Assembly (NCBI GenBank): GCA_021904315.1
Contig: CM038919.1
Span: forward strand, 4,092,001-4,156,000
Source of the DNA: Sphagnum magellanicum
Taxonomy: Eukaryota; Streptophyta; Sphagnopsida; Sphagnales; Sphagnaceae
DNA length: 64,000 nt
Direction: 5' to 3'
The notes under the pieces are model-generated. The model did no database searches, was not told the DNA's origin, and saw only the letters and a list, made by a program, of their open reading frames with translations. The translations under genes were made by a program, and so were the position numbers. The stretch's first letter is position 1; each line of letters opens with the position of its first letter. Shown here in pieces: positions 50,061 through 61,503 of the stretch.

Positions 50061-52600
50061 AACTTCACATCATTTCTTATTATTATTCCATTGCAAACTA
50101 TGTACCCATTCATTTGGATTATTCCACATGGTTCAATAAATATTAAAAATATCATAAATTTTTTAAAATCATTTTCAATTTTTGGAGTATATTTTCATTT
50201 TTCAGTACATTGTTACCATGTTTTCTATTTCGAATTTGTGATATTGAATTTTTCAAAAAATTCCAAAAATTACAAAAAAGTAGTCAAATTTGCACTAGCC
50301 CAGATTTTTCCCATTTTTATGGTGAGAAAATGACACAATTTTTTGAAGAGCAAAAACACTAATTGGTACAAGTACTATGTTTGCACAAATATATTGATAC
50401 CACATAATATGAAATCAAAAAGTGTTCATGATTTCTTTTAGCAATTGATCTGTTTAATGTTTTGGAGTATAATTTCATGTGCTCTTGATGTACTTAAATA
50501 TGTGCCTTACTGCCTCCATGTGCACCCTATGAGGTGCATTCAAGTAGTGACTAGTAACACCAATGTGTAGTTTTGTTTGGCCGAGTATGGGTTTGATAGA
50601 TCATTTTTTAACAATATGTTGAAAAATAGTCAAGGTTTGATTGGTCATATTGTTTTTCATTACCTAAGTTGAAGCGATAAGGGAGAGCAATCATAGCTAG
50701 GTAACATTCATTCATCTAGAATTGTTCTAAAACATTGATGTATTATTGTTCATATGACATAAATATGTTTTGGTCAAATATAAGAAACTTTATGTTTAGC
50801 TTGATGTAACCCGTAGAAGGCATATGATAATTTGCATACCTTATTTTATGGCATTTGCACCCTTAATTACAAAACTTTAGAGTTGAGTCATGAACATTTC
50901 TTCTTTCCCATCAACCTTAAGAAAGGTTGTCTTTACATCAAGGTGAAAAATGTTCCACTTATTGTGTGTTATTAGTGCAATTACTAAGGGAATGGTATTC
51001 CATTTGCATTAAAAATTGGTTTAAATCCTTAGCAACTAATCTCACCTTAAATTTGTTTAGCTTTCTGTCAAAATTTGGCTTAATTCTTTGTATACGAATC
51101 AAGTAACAATTGGTTTTTTACGTTGTGATAAAATTTCTATGTACAAATCTAATTTTTCTTGGTGGAATCCTTTTATTGTTGGATGGCAAGGTTCCACTCA
51201 TCATGGGAGATGACTTTTTTTGTATTTTGAAAATACTTAATATATGGATGGTTAATAGAACATAATGTTGAGTCATTGTGGTAAAATCATCTTTGTGGTT
51301 GTAGGTGACAAGTATTCTAATGAAGTTATTCATCCATATAGGCCAAAAATCACATCCTAACCATGCTTCAATCTTGTAGCTTGTACACTTTCTCATTCGA
51401 TTGCCCTTGGGTCCAAACATGTTCACTATGTTGACTTTCAAAAGTCTTACACCCCCATGACTTTGAAGATGAACTACATAAGCTTTAAAATTTGAAATTG
51501 ATTTAGTTAGGTGGACAACATTATTTTTACATTAATGTGTTTGCATTCCAATTATTTTGTGGAATTCCCAACTATTTCAATTATTATTCATTTATTGATA
51601 TAAAGACTTGAATAAACAATTGTTAACTAGGTACTTTTACTTAAAATATCGTCTTTTATTATATGTGAAACTAAGCCATTCATGCTCAAAATGTATGGAG
51701 GCCCATACATTATTGATAATTATGAAGCCCTTGAAAAAAACTTGAAACCATGTTTTAATGTGGCAATACATGTTGATGTATTTTGAAGGTGTTTTTGACC
51801 CCATAATTTGAAGAATTTCCTTGAAAAAGAGATGTTCTTTAATGTGTAAGAAAGTGCAAGGTTGCATTTTCATGAAAATTGGATGTGTTATTATGTTTTC
51901 TTATATGGTTTATTAATATCTTCTTTTGAAAATTGCATATTGTGATATTAAATGCAAAATTATGGTACTATAAAAAAATAATCAATTAGTAAATACATTT
52001 GATTTGTTGTTTTAACATCAATTTCCTTAAGTTTGAAACACATTTTGCATTTAGGTAAGGGTCCAAATTCTTTAAGGTGTACCACCTAGGATGAAGTAGA
52101 GGTAATTTTGGATGTAGTCCTTAATTTTACCCTAGATTTTGATTCATGTACAAATTAACGAATGAAAAATTGTCATATTTTGAAGTATGATAACTTAAAC
52201 CACCCTATATCTATTAACATCAATATTATTCGCTTTATTTATATGTTAATGGTGAGAAAAGACTAATAAATAATAAAATAATAAAATAAAAAGGTGACTA
52301 TGTGGCAAGATTTTTGGTAGATCTTAAAGAATTTTGATTTGTAAGTGGTTGTTCATTTCACTAATAGAAATCTTGTATTTTGCAACCATCAATTTTGCAA
52401 TTGCATGTGACTACATGTCATTTGTGACTATCCTTACAACTACTAACTATTTAAAAAACATTTATAATTATCTTGCAAATACATTGCAAATATTACAAGC
52501 TTCATCTTTCCATGTGGAAGAATTTAATATTTATTTTCATCTAAGAACATGGTAGTAAATCTCATTAGTTGCATTACAAATTAAAAATTAATTGCAAGTA
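50061..52600. other. AT-rich spacer
   Basis: No gene or clear repeat structure was found. Short ORFs are low in complexity. Confidence 0.5.
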
Positions 52601-52839
52601 ATTTGACATTGTTGTGTTAGGAATATATTAAGAATATAATAGGGGTGCATCTTTAAAGGTGTATTGAAATTATATTTTAAATATAATAATGGTATATTTA
52701 TGAATATAGTTTGAAATATTTCTAAAGCTTAATATTAAAGTTCTATTTAGTATATATAAAGTATATTAAAGTTTTGTAAATGTACTAAAGGTATATTAAT
52801 TTTATTATTATTTTATTAAAAAATCATGGTTAAACTAAA

Positions 52840-53560
52840 TGTGTCAAATATTAACCAAGATTTAACCAAGCTTTAACAAAATTTTAGTTTAAATTAATCC
52901 AAATTTGAATTTCATCAAAATTTAGCCAAGATTAATCCAAAGTTTAGTTAAATTATAGTTTAGCCAATGTTTAGACAAATTGTAATTTAATCAACTTTTT
53001 GCCAATGTTTAACCAAATTTTAATTTAACCAATGTTTTGCCAAGGTTTGACCAAATTTTAATTTAACCAATGTTTTGCCAAAGTTTGACCAAATTTTAAT
53101 TCAACCAAAGTTTAACTTAAGTTTCACCAAGTTTTAGTTTTGCCAAACCATGGTTATCCAAGGTTTAACCTATTTTTTATTTAACCAATATTTTTGCCAA
53201 GATTTAACCACATTTTTTTTAGCCAATTTTTTGCCAAGTTTTAACTAATGTTTAGTTTAACCAATGTTTGATCAAATTTTTGTTAGCCAAATTTTTGTCA
53301 AATTTTAACCAAATTTTAATTTTGTCAAAGTTTAGCCAAGGTATATCCAAGATTTAGCTAAAATTTAATTTAGCCAATATTTTTGCCAAGGTTTAGAATT
53401 TTTTTTTGTTTTGCAAGTGTTTAACCAATGTTTACTCAAATTTTATTTTACCCAATGTTTTGGCAAAGGTTTAATCAAGTTTTAGTTTTGCCAATGTTTA
53501 TCAAAGGTTTAGTCAAATTTTATTTTAGCCATGGTTTATTTTAGGTCCCATGTAGCATAT
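52840..53560. repeat. Low-complexity TTTAACCAA array
   Basis: Imperfect units of about 25-45 bp of the type GTTTAACCAAATTTTAATTT and CCAATGTTTTGCCAAG follow one another for about 700 bp with constant drift. The phrase ACCAAATTTTAATTxAACCA recurs at short intervals around 52990-53105. There is no exact period. Confidence 0.8.
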
Positions 53561-53569
53561 TTGGTTTAG

Positions 53570-54330
53570 GCATAAATGTCATGTGGGTTTAACCTAGGTG
53601 TGATATGAATTACTTTAGTTAATAAGCTAGGTTAGTTAATAGGTAATAGGTTAAACTAGGTAGTCATCGGTAGGTAATACCTAGGTTAATGAGTAATAGG
53701 TTCAGCTAGAAGTATTAGTTGGTAGGTCAATAGGTTAGGTAGGTAGTTTGACTAGGTCAATAGGTTAGATTAGATGGGGAAGTTAACTAAATAAATAGGT
53801 AGGTATCTAGGTAGATAAATAAGTATGTATATACATAAGTTAAAATAGGCTTAGAGTAAGTAGGTAGGTAAGTAAACAAAGCCTAGGTAGGTAGGTAGGT
53901 AGGTAGGTGGGTAGTCTTTTTATGAGGATCTTATTTGAATTTGGGATTAAAAATTTTATTATGCACATTTCATTATATAGTTTATAACATTGAAAAAAAG
54001 ACAAAAGATATGAGATAAATTTTATAGTTGTAACTATAAAGTTTATCCCACATTTTTGTGTTACATTATAACCTTGTAAATTATATAAAGAAATGCACTT
54101 GAAACATTAACACAAAAAAAATTTAAAAAAAAATTATTTGCAATGAACCAATAAAAAAACTTGACCGAAAATGCTAAATTTAGAATTTAAAAAAATTACT
54201 TACCTACTTACTCCCTACCTAACTAACCATTTACCTACCTACTCACCTACTCACTTACTTAATTATTTATTCACATAGCTATCTATCTACCTATTTACTT
54301 AAATTATTTACCTATTTAAAGTAAAATTCT
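53570..54330. repeat. Opposed GGTAG and CTACC low-complexity arms
   Basis: From about 53630 to 53920 the plus strand is built of GGTAG/TAGG/AATAGGTTA phrases, with (GTAG)n at about 53885-53914. From about 54200 to 54310 it is built of CTACCTACTTACC phrases. The arms are roughly complementary and flank about 280 bp of ordinary AT-rich DNA. Confidence 0.75.
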
Positions 54331-56407
54331 AATTTATTTCTTTTGAAATCCTCATATTAAGCCACATGGAAAAATGCAATTAACGCATGTGGAACAATTC
54401 TAAACCATCAAAATTGGACAAATGAAATAAAAAGGGTTATTTAATTTTCATAATTTAAATTTACATATGTCATTCATGTGACAATGTGTAATTGGTGTTA
54501 TGTCTAGTTGCAAATAGTAGTAAATAATTACAAATAATTATATGGTCGAAGGATCTAGAATATACATTTGAATGTATATTTCATCCATGGAACATTTGCC
54601 AATGTCATGCTTAGATCATATTTGGGACTACATGTTGGGTGCGACTACATTTATGCAACTAATAAATTTTAAGTTATGATAATCGTTTAGTTGAAAATTC
54701 AAGTTGCAAAATGAGGTTTTTCTAATAGTATTTTGTGGTCTTTCCTTTGAACCAATTTGGGTAACCCAATTAACATCATGCAAACACCAATGCTACCCAT
54801 GGTGTGTAATAGTCCATTTTAGCACATCCACAAATGTGTATATATCCATTATGTGCTAAGGAGATCCATGACAATTGGTAGCTTTGTAATGGGATTAAAA
54901 AACTAATGCTTAAGACAAAGTTTTGAGGTTAGAAGTGCCTTCACATTTGTGGAGTAACTAAACAACCTAGGTACATAATCCATACTAGCTTGTAATTATA
55001 GTAGAAAGGAGCCTAATGGGGAAAAAGGACTTTCAAGACATAACCAATCTTTTTATTACTTGATGTGTGTTTAATTAAGTAAGGGAATACAACATTATGA
55101 TACAAATTTGGGTACTTTATTTTTAATACAAATGTTAGATATTTCTTATTTCAAAACCTTATAACTTGCATGACCATCTATTGAAAATACATTTTAAGGC
55201 ATTTGATGAATAATACATGGAAGAAATGGATTTTTAATTATGTCAATGTTAAACATTATTATATAATATCTTTATACTTGGTTTACATGTGATATGAGAA
55301 TTTGGTACTTAAAATATTTACTTTTGTAGTTGGATAGTGTAGAAAAGCTCAAAATTTCACATACTTGTTTTTGTGAATGAGAATATGATGGAAAGGTATT
55401 TGTGAACCATGAATTGATTTACCATCATCAATTAGTTCATCTACAATTACGACATGTGGATATATATTGTTTGATATTTGAGTCATATGATTGTTTGAAA
55501 TCTAAGTCGTAGGAATGAGCGAGCGTACTTTGGATTTGGAATGATAAAATTAGGGCATTCACACACTTCAAGCTTAGCATCTTCTTGAAGGTTTATTGGC
55601 AATAGTAATGATAGATACACATGATTATTACATAGCACTAGCAATGGTGGGCTTGTAAGATTTGCTTCTTGGTTTGTGTTAATGGTGGTAAACATGAGCA
55701 AGCCCTTGGTTCAAAGAGAAATTGATTGTTTAAATAAATTACTAGAATTCAACATTCCTTGTTCATAAAAGTTTAAAACCAGATTCAAGACCTACACTAT
55801 CACAATTGTTGGATAATGTTATGTATGTTATTATTGAAGAAAAGATAATTACATTTTATAAACAAGAAAACAAAGATATGAAGATTGAACTTATGAAATC
55901 ATTGACTTGATTGAGAATTGCAAAAGTAATGGACTCAATTGTGCACTTGCATATACAATGAAATGTGAAAGGATTTAGGAACATATATTCAAAATTATTT
56001 CAGCATGTCTAAAAATAATATAAATTTTTGTTGCACATTCTACTCAACTAAGGTATTTATTTGGTCAGCGGTGATGTAATTTTGCATGACATCACATAGT
56101 CAGTGGACAACCCTGCCCAGTTTAGCCAGGCATAGGTTTTTCATATTGTTGAAGTCGAGTGTCCCTAGGATAGATTGAACCCTGATACCGTACCTTGTGT
56201 GTAGGAGAAGGGCCTATCTTGAGAACATCTGTGATTAGCTATCACTCATATGCTGAGTGATACCCCTATGAGGCTCGTAGGCTGTGTGGGAGAGGCCTTG
56301 AATTTTTGGAAGGTTGAAAAGAGGGGTCTTTGGACAACTGGAAACTTGTTGGATTCTGATGACACATTGGTTGAGGCCTTACAAAATAGGTAAAAGTAAA
56401 GCCCCTT
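54331..56407. other. AT-rich spacer
   Basis: No supported gene. From about 56040 the composition becomes more balanced, leading into the inverted-repeat element. Confidence 0.5.
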
Positions 56408-56780
56408 GAGCATCTCCACCGGTGCACAGTATGTGACTCCAGAAACTAAAATTTATGGCGAAAAAGTCAAAATGTGCCGGTTTAGCTCAGGAAATTGATT
56501 TTTTTGCACCAAATTCAGGCAGCTTGCCGTGGTTGGTAAAAGGCGCAACACAGTTGTGCACCTCCAAAAAAGAGTGTAATGAATTGGACCTGACTGCGGA
56601 TCAGTATTTCTGATTGGTTGATCATAATGATTGGTCCAGGTGGTTTGTTATTAGTAGTCCCTACGTAAAATGCAGTTCCAGTTAGAGTTTTATTGGTGGG
56701 GTTGCCAAAAAAACACAGCTATACTTAGATATTTAATTTTATTATCCAGAGTGACATACTGAACACCGGTGGAGATGCTC
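56408..56780. mobile_element. Inverted-repeat element with GAGCATCTCCACCGGTG ends
   Basis: The left end GAGCATCTCCACCGGTG (56408-56424) and its exact complement at 56764-56780 bound a 373-bp segment. Pairing continues inwards with mismatches (CACAGTATGTGACTC against TTCAGTATGTCACTC), for about 32 bp in all. The interior is non-coding and GC-moderate. GAGCATCTCCA-type ends are seen in plant MITE families; no target-site duplication could be recognised. Confidence 0.8.
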
Positions 56781-57069
56781 GTACAGCCTAGCAAGGAACT
56801 TTATGCAATATAAATAAGTAACCCCAGTTTATAATGGGGGTATTAGCCCAGGCCAAAAATGGTGATGAACAGTTTTGGAACATAGAAATTTCATGCAGCC
56901 AATGGGAAGGCTCAGCATGCACTCAAAGTGCCTTGATTTTTTTTCTTTTAAGTTTTGGGTGTTTGGGGGTGGGGGGGCGAGGATTTTTTTCATTTTTCCT
57001 TTGTTCCCAACATGTTCCCTTCAAGTTCCTGGGTTCCCAATGTGTTCCTCAATTCCCCAAGGGTGTTCC

Positions 57070-57240
57070 CAATAGCACCTCACTTTAATCCCATATGTTT
57101 TGCCCAAGGTCCTCCCCTTCTCACTTATATAGCTGGGCCAAAGGGTATAGACATTCCGTCTTTCCATAGAATCTTCTATTTTGGGTAGCGTCCATAGTTT
57201 CAACTTTTTTTTGTGATGAGCCAATCAAATTGACTCATTG
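57070..57240. repeat. Segments shared with Helitron-like element 2
   Basis: CAATAGCACC followed by CCCATATGxTTTGCCCAA (57070-57120) matches 22335-22385 in the same sense. CTTCTATTTTGGGTAGC and CCATAGTTTCA followed by GATGAGCCAATCAAATTG (57165-57240) matches 22665-22735 in the opposite sense. The two pieces are thus rearranged relative to element 2. Confidence 0.75.
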
Positions 57241-57423
57241 CCCCCAAAAAAATATAAAAAATTGGACTTGAGAGGCACCCCCAATTAATTAATATGAAAC
57301 AGAATAAGTTCCCCCCAGTTTATATAATACATGTAAAAAACTTCTTAGAATTTTTGTAGTATAACTGGAGGGCAGATTATAGTTTTCTTCCACCCCATGA
57401 GTGGGTTTTCTGTTTTCAGAATG

Positions 57424-57448
57424 GGCTTTATGAAAAACATAAAGCCCT
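57424..57448. repeat. Perfect 10-bp-arm hairpin
   Basis: GGGCTTTATG, AAAAA loop, CATAAAGCCC. It stands in a mixed-composition spacer with no adjacent gene to terminate. Confidence 0.7.
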
Positions 57449-59215
57449 TGCTATCAAGGTTGCATCAATTTTTGTGCTGGTGAGAGCATTATCAAAATTG
57501 GGCTTGTGCTCAGCTCTCACCTCATGTGCCCTTATTTAGGACCTTGGGCTTTACCCTACACTAAGCAAAATCTGGAAGGTTTTAGGGTTCAAAATACCTC
57601 CAAGGTTTTTGCTGGACAAGCCATCAGCTAGGTCATTAGTCATTCTGTAATCAAGTTGAAAGCTTGGTCTCACTCATGTATCTTTCAAGCACTTCTTTAC
57701 AACTGCAACGTGTATTGAAGAGCAATGGTTTTTTGGTCAAATTTGTGATGTAGCAAAGTGATGATCATCCATAAGAAGATTTAGCCAAATTTGATTACAT
57801 GTTAAAGATGAAAGTAAATTTATTTAAACACCTTCTATATTTTTGGCTACCTACTTGAATCACGTATAGATATTTTTGTGATTTCTCTTAAAATCTGGTC
57901 AAATTCCAGTTTTTGAAATTTTTAAAAAAAACTTGATTTTAGTACTTTTATTTTTCAATTTCTTCTTTTTGGCTACATATAGCCATCAAAAAAGAAAAGG
58001 CTGTTGGTGTGTTGTTTATAATTCCAAAAAGCTTAAAAAATTAATCCAGAATTAACAGATTTGAGTAACTTAACCTTTTCCCCAATTCAACACTTGACCC
58101 TTTCCCAATTTGAAAATTGGAAGATTGCCAGAGAAATTTGATCCTGTCAGAAACCCTTTTGTTGGCCATGTGGCCTTGAATAATTGACGGTGCACCAGAG
58201 AGAATAGCAAGGCTGTGAAGGTGTGTCAAGCACTTTAAAAACTACATTTGTGTGTTGGGTTTGAGATGTTTTCCTTGCAACAGCTTTGAATTCATTGATT
58301 TTGTTGTTGCAAACACAACTTTTTCTTTTGGGGGGTCGGTGGGGAGGCCTCCTTGACCCTTACCCATTTGGAACATTCACCAATGCAAGAGGAATTTGAT
58401 TTTGTCAGAGACTTCTTGTTGACTACTCAAAAGAAGCATCAGATCTCATAGTTTGTTGGTTCCATTGTAAAGCAGATTACAAAAGGAAGTTTTGGGTTTT
58501 GCAGAACCTTTTTTAAACCTTTTAGAAACCTTGTCTATATACAGACAAAGGTTATAGTATTGTAGTCTAGAAAATATAATCTCATATATATATGTTCTTT
58601 GGAATAGGTAGGCTTGTCCAGCAATTAAATGTTGTAATAGTCTCATAGACTTGTGCCTAGGTGAAGAAAAAAAATTATGGTCGATGAGATTGCTCAAATT
58701 CTTGTCTTCAATTTCTTTTTTCAAGAGTTGCCTTAGTGAGCTAGTACTTAGATGTTGCCATATCGCCCATGCAAAAAACGTCTGCAAATTGCAAGGAGCT
58801 TTTAACAAGAATTTTGGGCTTTCAAAACATCCTCTGATTTTAATGAAGGGTGCACAAACCTTAACATTCTTGCATAGAATTTCAACCTTGCAACCTCCTC
58901 CTAATACTAAGAGACAAGGTTCCAGCACATTTACTTGTGCGTGAGGGGAGGGGACAGGAGAGGTAAGGGTGGCGTAAGTCTTTTTTGAATGATTTAACCA
59001 CAATGGTCGATTGGGAAAAAGGACACAAATCTTTTGATCCAATGGTCAGATTGAATTGAGGCATGAGGGAACAATCCAAGAGGTATCATCCTGAATGCAA
59101 ATCGTGTCTTTTGATCAACTGAATGCTGTACATGCAGTCTGCATAGCATTGGGTTTATGAACAAGGCTAGCTGGTGAGAGGTGAATCTTCAAGTTTTGTT
59201 ATTTTGATTTTACTG
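57449..59215. other. Spacer, no recognised gene
   Basis: A 198-codon minus-strand frame at 58446-59042 is the longest open stretch, but it shows no recognisable domain and includes unlikely Cys/Leu-rich parts. I do not support it as a gene. Confidence 0.4.
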
Positions 59216-59216
59216 T

Positions 59217-59297
59217 AGATTGGTGGGTATCCAAATCATGGAGCAAGTCTGATCACTTTTGGTGCTTATAACATACCTAGTTTGAGATCTTATCAGG
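59217..59297 (+). other. Candidate orphan exon
   Basis: The segment is bounded by a good acceptor (CTGTAG) and a donor (CAG|GTCAGT). It reads IGGYPNHGASLITFGAYNI and then PSLRSYQ in one frame, with a natural-looking composition. A further open stretch with NPWADIPKKS and RLGPEFDYNKLPVRMN follows at 59430-59530 in a different frame. No family was recognised, and no start or neighbouring exons could be joined. It may be a relic of a gene carried by an element. Confidence 0.2.
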
Positions 59298-59607
59298 TCA
59301 GTTTTATGGTCTGCAGCTTTGATAGGCCAAACAAACTTCCATGCACAACTCTCAGTTTTAAATATGATGTCACAGCAGCGTGTGCCACATGGTCATTTTT
59401 TTAATAATGGAAATGACAGAAAAAGGATGGAACCCATGGGCTGACATACCAAAAAAATCAGTAAATATCAAGAGATTGGGCCCAGAGTTTGATTATAATA
59501 AGCTCCCTGTCCGGATGAACATGAAAGATGCTAAGTACTCTTTGTGCCTTTTTTGTGATGTACATGGTTTTGTGGTTCTAGAACTCAGGCCTGGTTCTAT
59601 CATGTAG

Positions 59608-61232
59608 AACAAAATAAATGAACACTTTTGTTTTGCATGTTCTACTATCCCACACCAATTTCAAATGCGAGATGTTAAATACCCTCGGTTGAGTTTTGTC
59701 TCACACTTTTCGTAGGTCTCATGTCCCACCATTGAAGCTTTCACATAGCTCAAGCAGGCCCCCTCCAACATTGTTAGCAAAAGAAATTTGATATGATAAT
59801 TATAAAATTTTATCATGACCATTCCAATCTCAATAATTTGCAAATTGAATGCAATCTCTGGTAGGTCAATGTATAGTTCATTGCCATGCTTTTCATTTTG
59901 CAAGTATTCTTGTAAATTTTGATTAGAAAATAAAACCAACATTCTTCCTCGGGACATGCAAAATGTCTCTGGTTTACACAAAAATGGAAGCAAAACCAAA
60001 TGAATAAATCAAACTAGCACGAGAAAGGAGAAAGGTCTTTGTTGGTGTTTTCAAAATCTAGCCAATAATCATAGTGGAAGATTTGAATTAGGAAAACAAT
60101 GTTAGATATGTCCATAAAGTGTGGATGTCAAAGAGCTTTCATTGCGAAACAACTATACTTGGGAGCAAAGTTTTTGTCAACTAATATAAAACATAAGAAC
60201 AAACAAGGTCAAATATGCCACAAGATAAATGTGCATGGATATTGCCATGCTTTGGTTTTGAACATTTAAATGGTATGAAGGCACACTTGATGGTTCTATT
60301 AATGCAAGGCCTTTGCCCTATTCAAGTATTGGCTCATCATAAGGTGTATGTTAGAGAGCATGGATTGAGAATGAGCTTGTGACCTATGACACCTTTGTGC
60401 TCCCATCCAATGTGAAGAACTAAACAAAGAAGAAAGTTGATGAGTTATGGTAGAAAAACCTCAAGGACCCATCAATGTTAGAATGTGGGTTCTAAAGAAC
60501 CTTGATTCAGTTTTTTATTATGTTCAAGCTATGTCCCTTTGGACTTCAATTTACCAACCTAGGATGACACATAGTCATGTTTGGAATTCAAATTCCACAA
60601 CAATTTGAAATGATGGAAAGATTTGTATGTTGGAGTTCAATGTTTTTTGATTCAACATTTGACACAAATCAAAGCAAGGTACACCTTTTTCTTCCATTGT
60701 ATGAAATGTTTGTTCCATGTTTTTTGTAGTAGCCTTTATACACTTTGATGGTGTACCTTGACAAATGGTAAAATGGCATACTATTTGTTTTCATTGTCAT
60801 TGGAAAAGGTCAAGAGAATGACCAATTTTTCAAGCACTATCATAATGCATGCTTAGCAATTGGATGCCTAATATTATTATTATGGATAATGCAAATGTTA
60901 AATCAATGTTCTAAGGTTTGATTTTGTCATACCTACATTGCATCTACATTTGAATGTAATTCATGGTCTTTAACATTGCATATTCATTTCCTTAATTTTT
61001 TGTACAAAATAGTTTGCCCCTAAGTTCACAACATAATGTCATCTAATATTGTAGATTAGATTCATGTGTTTGCACACCAGCATTACAACAAAATGTGTAC
61101 CTTATTCATTATGTAATTTCATTGGATTTTGAGTTAATTCACTAGATTCGATTAAATGGGGACAATAAATTCACTGGTACATTGAACAAGGACTAGTGAA
61201 CTAGACCCAAATTTTGTAGTAATGACCACAAC
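59608..61232. other. AT-rich spacer
   Basis: No supported gene was found in this stretch. Confidence 0.45.
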
Positions 61233-61503
61233 ATTTTGATGGATGAAAAATGACATCAACATGACATTATGATTATAGTCATAGGGGAGTTGCATAGTAG
61301 TTGAAAAAAAGTTGTTGCGACAAAGTTGTAATTGACTTGTAATGAGTTGCATAGTATATACGGTGAGTTGTAACTCTTGCAACTTTTGTAATTTATCCGA
61401 TAACATTCACAATGTATAAATATTGTGAGTTGCAAGTGTCTAATGCAACTCAAAAATTGAATTGCAAGGCTGGTTGCAAAACACCCTTTTTTCTCATAAT
61501 GAT
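61233..61503 (-). repeat. Dispersed GTTGCAAC-rich repeat, copy B (inverted)
   Basis: Read on the minus strand this matches 35228-35490 along its whole length with small indels, from ATTATGAGAAAAAAGGGTGTT to GTCATTTTTCATCCATC. Outside these borders the two loci differ, so the repeat unit is about 270 bp. Confidence 0.85.

Noticed and set aside
57424-57448. Perfect hairpin as an intrinsic terminator
   Set aside because: Rho-independent terminators are bacterial, and no gene ends here. It is kept only as a hairpin.
58446-59042. 198-codon minus-strand ORF
   Set aside because: No domain or family motif was recognised, an unrelated ORF overlaps on the other strand, and it has no exon-like borders.
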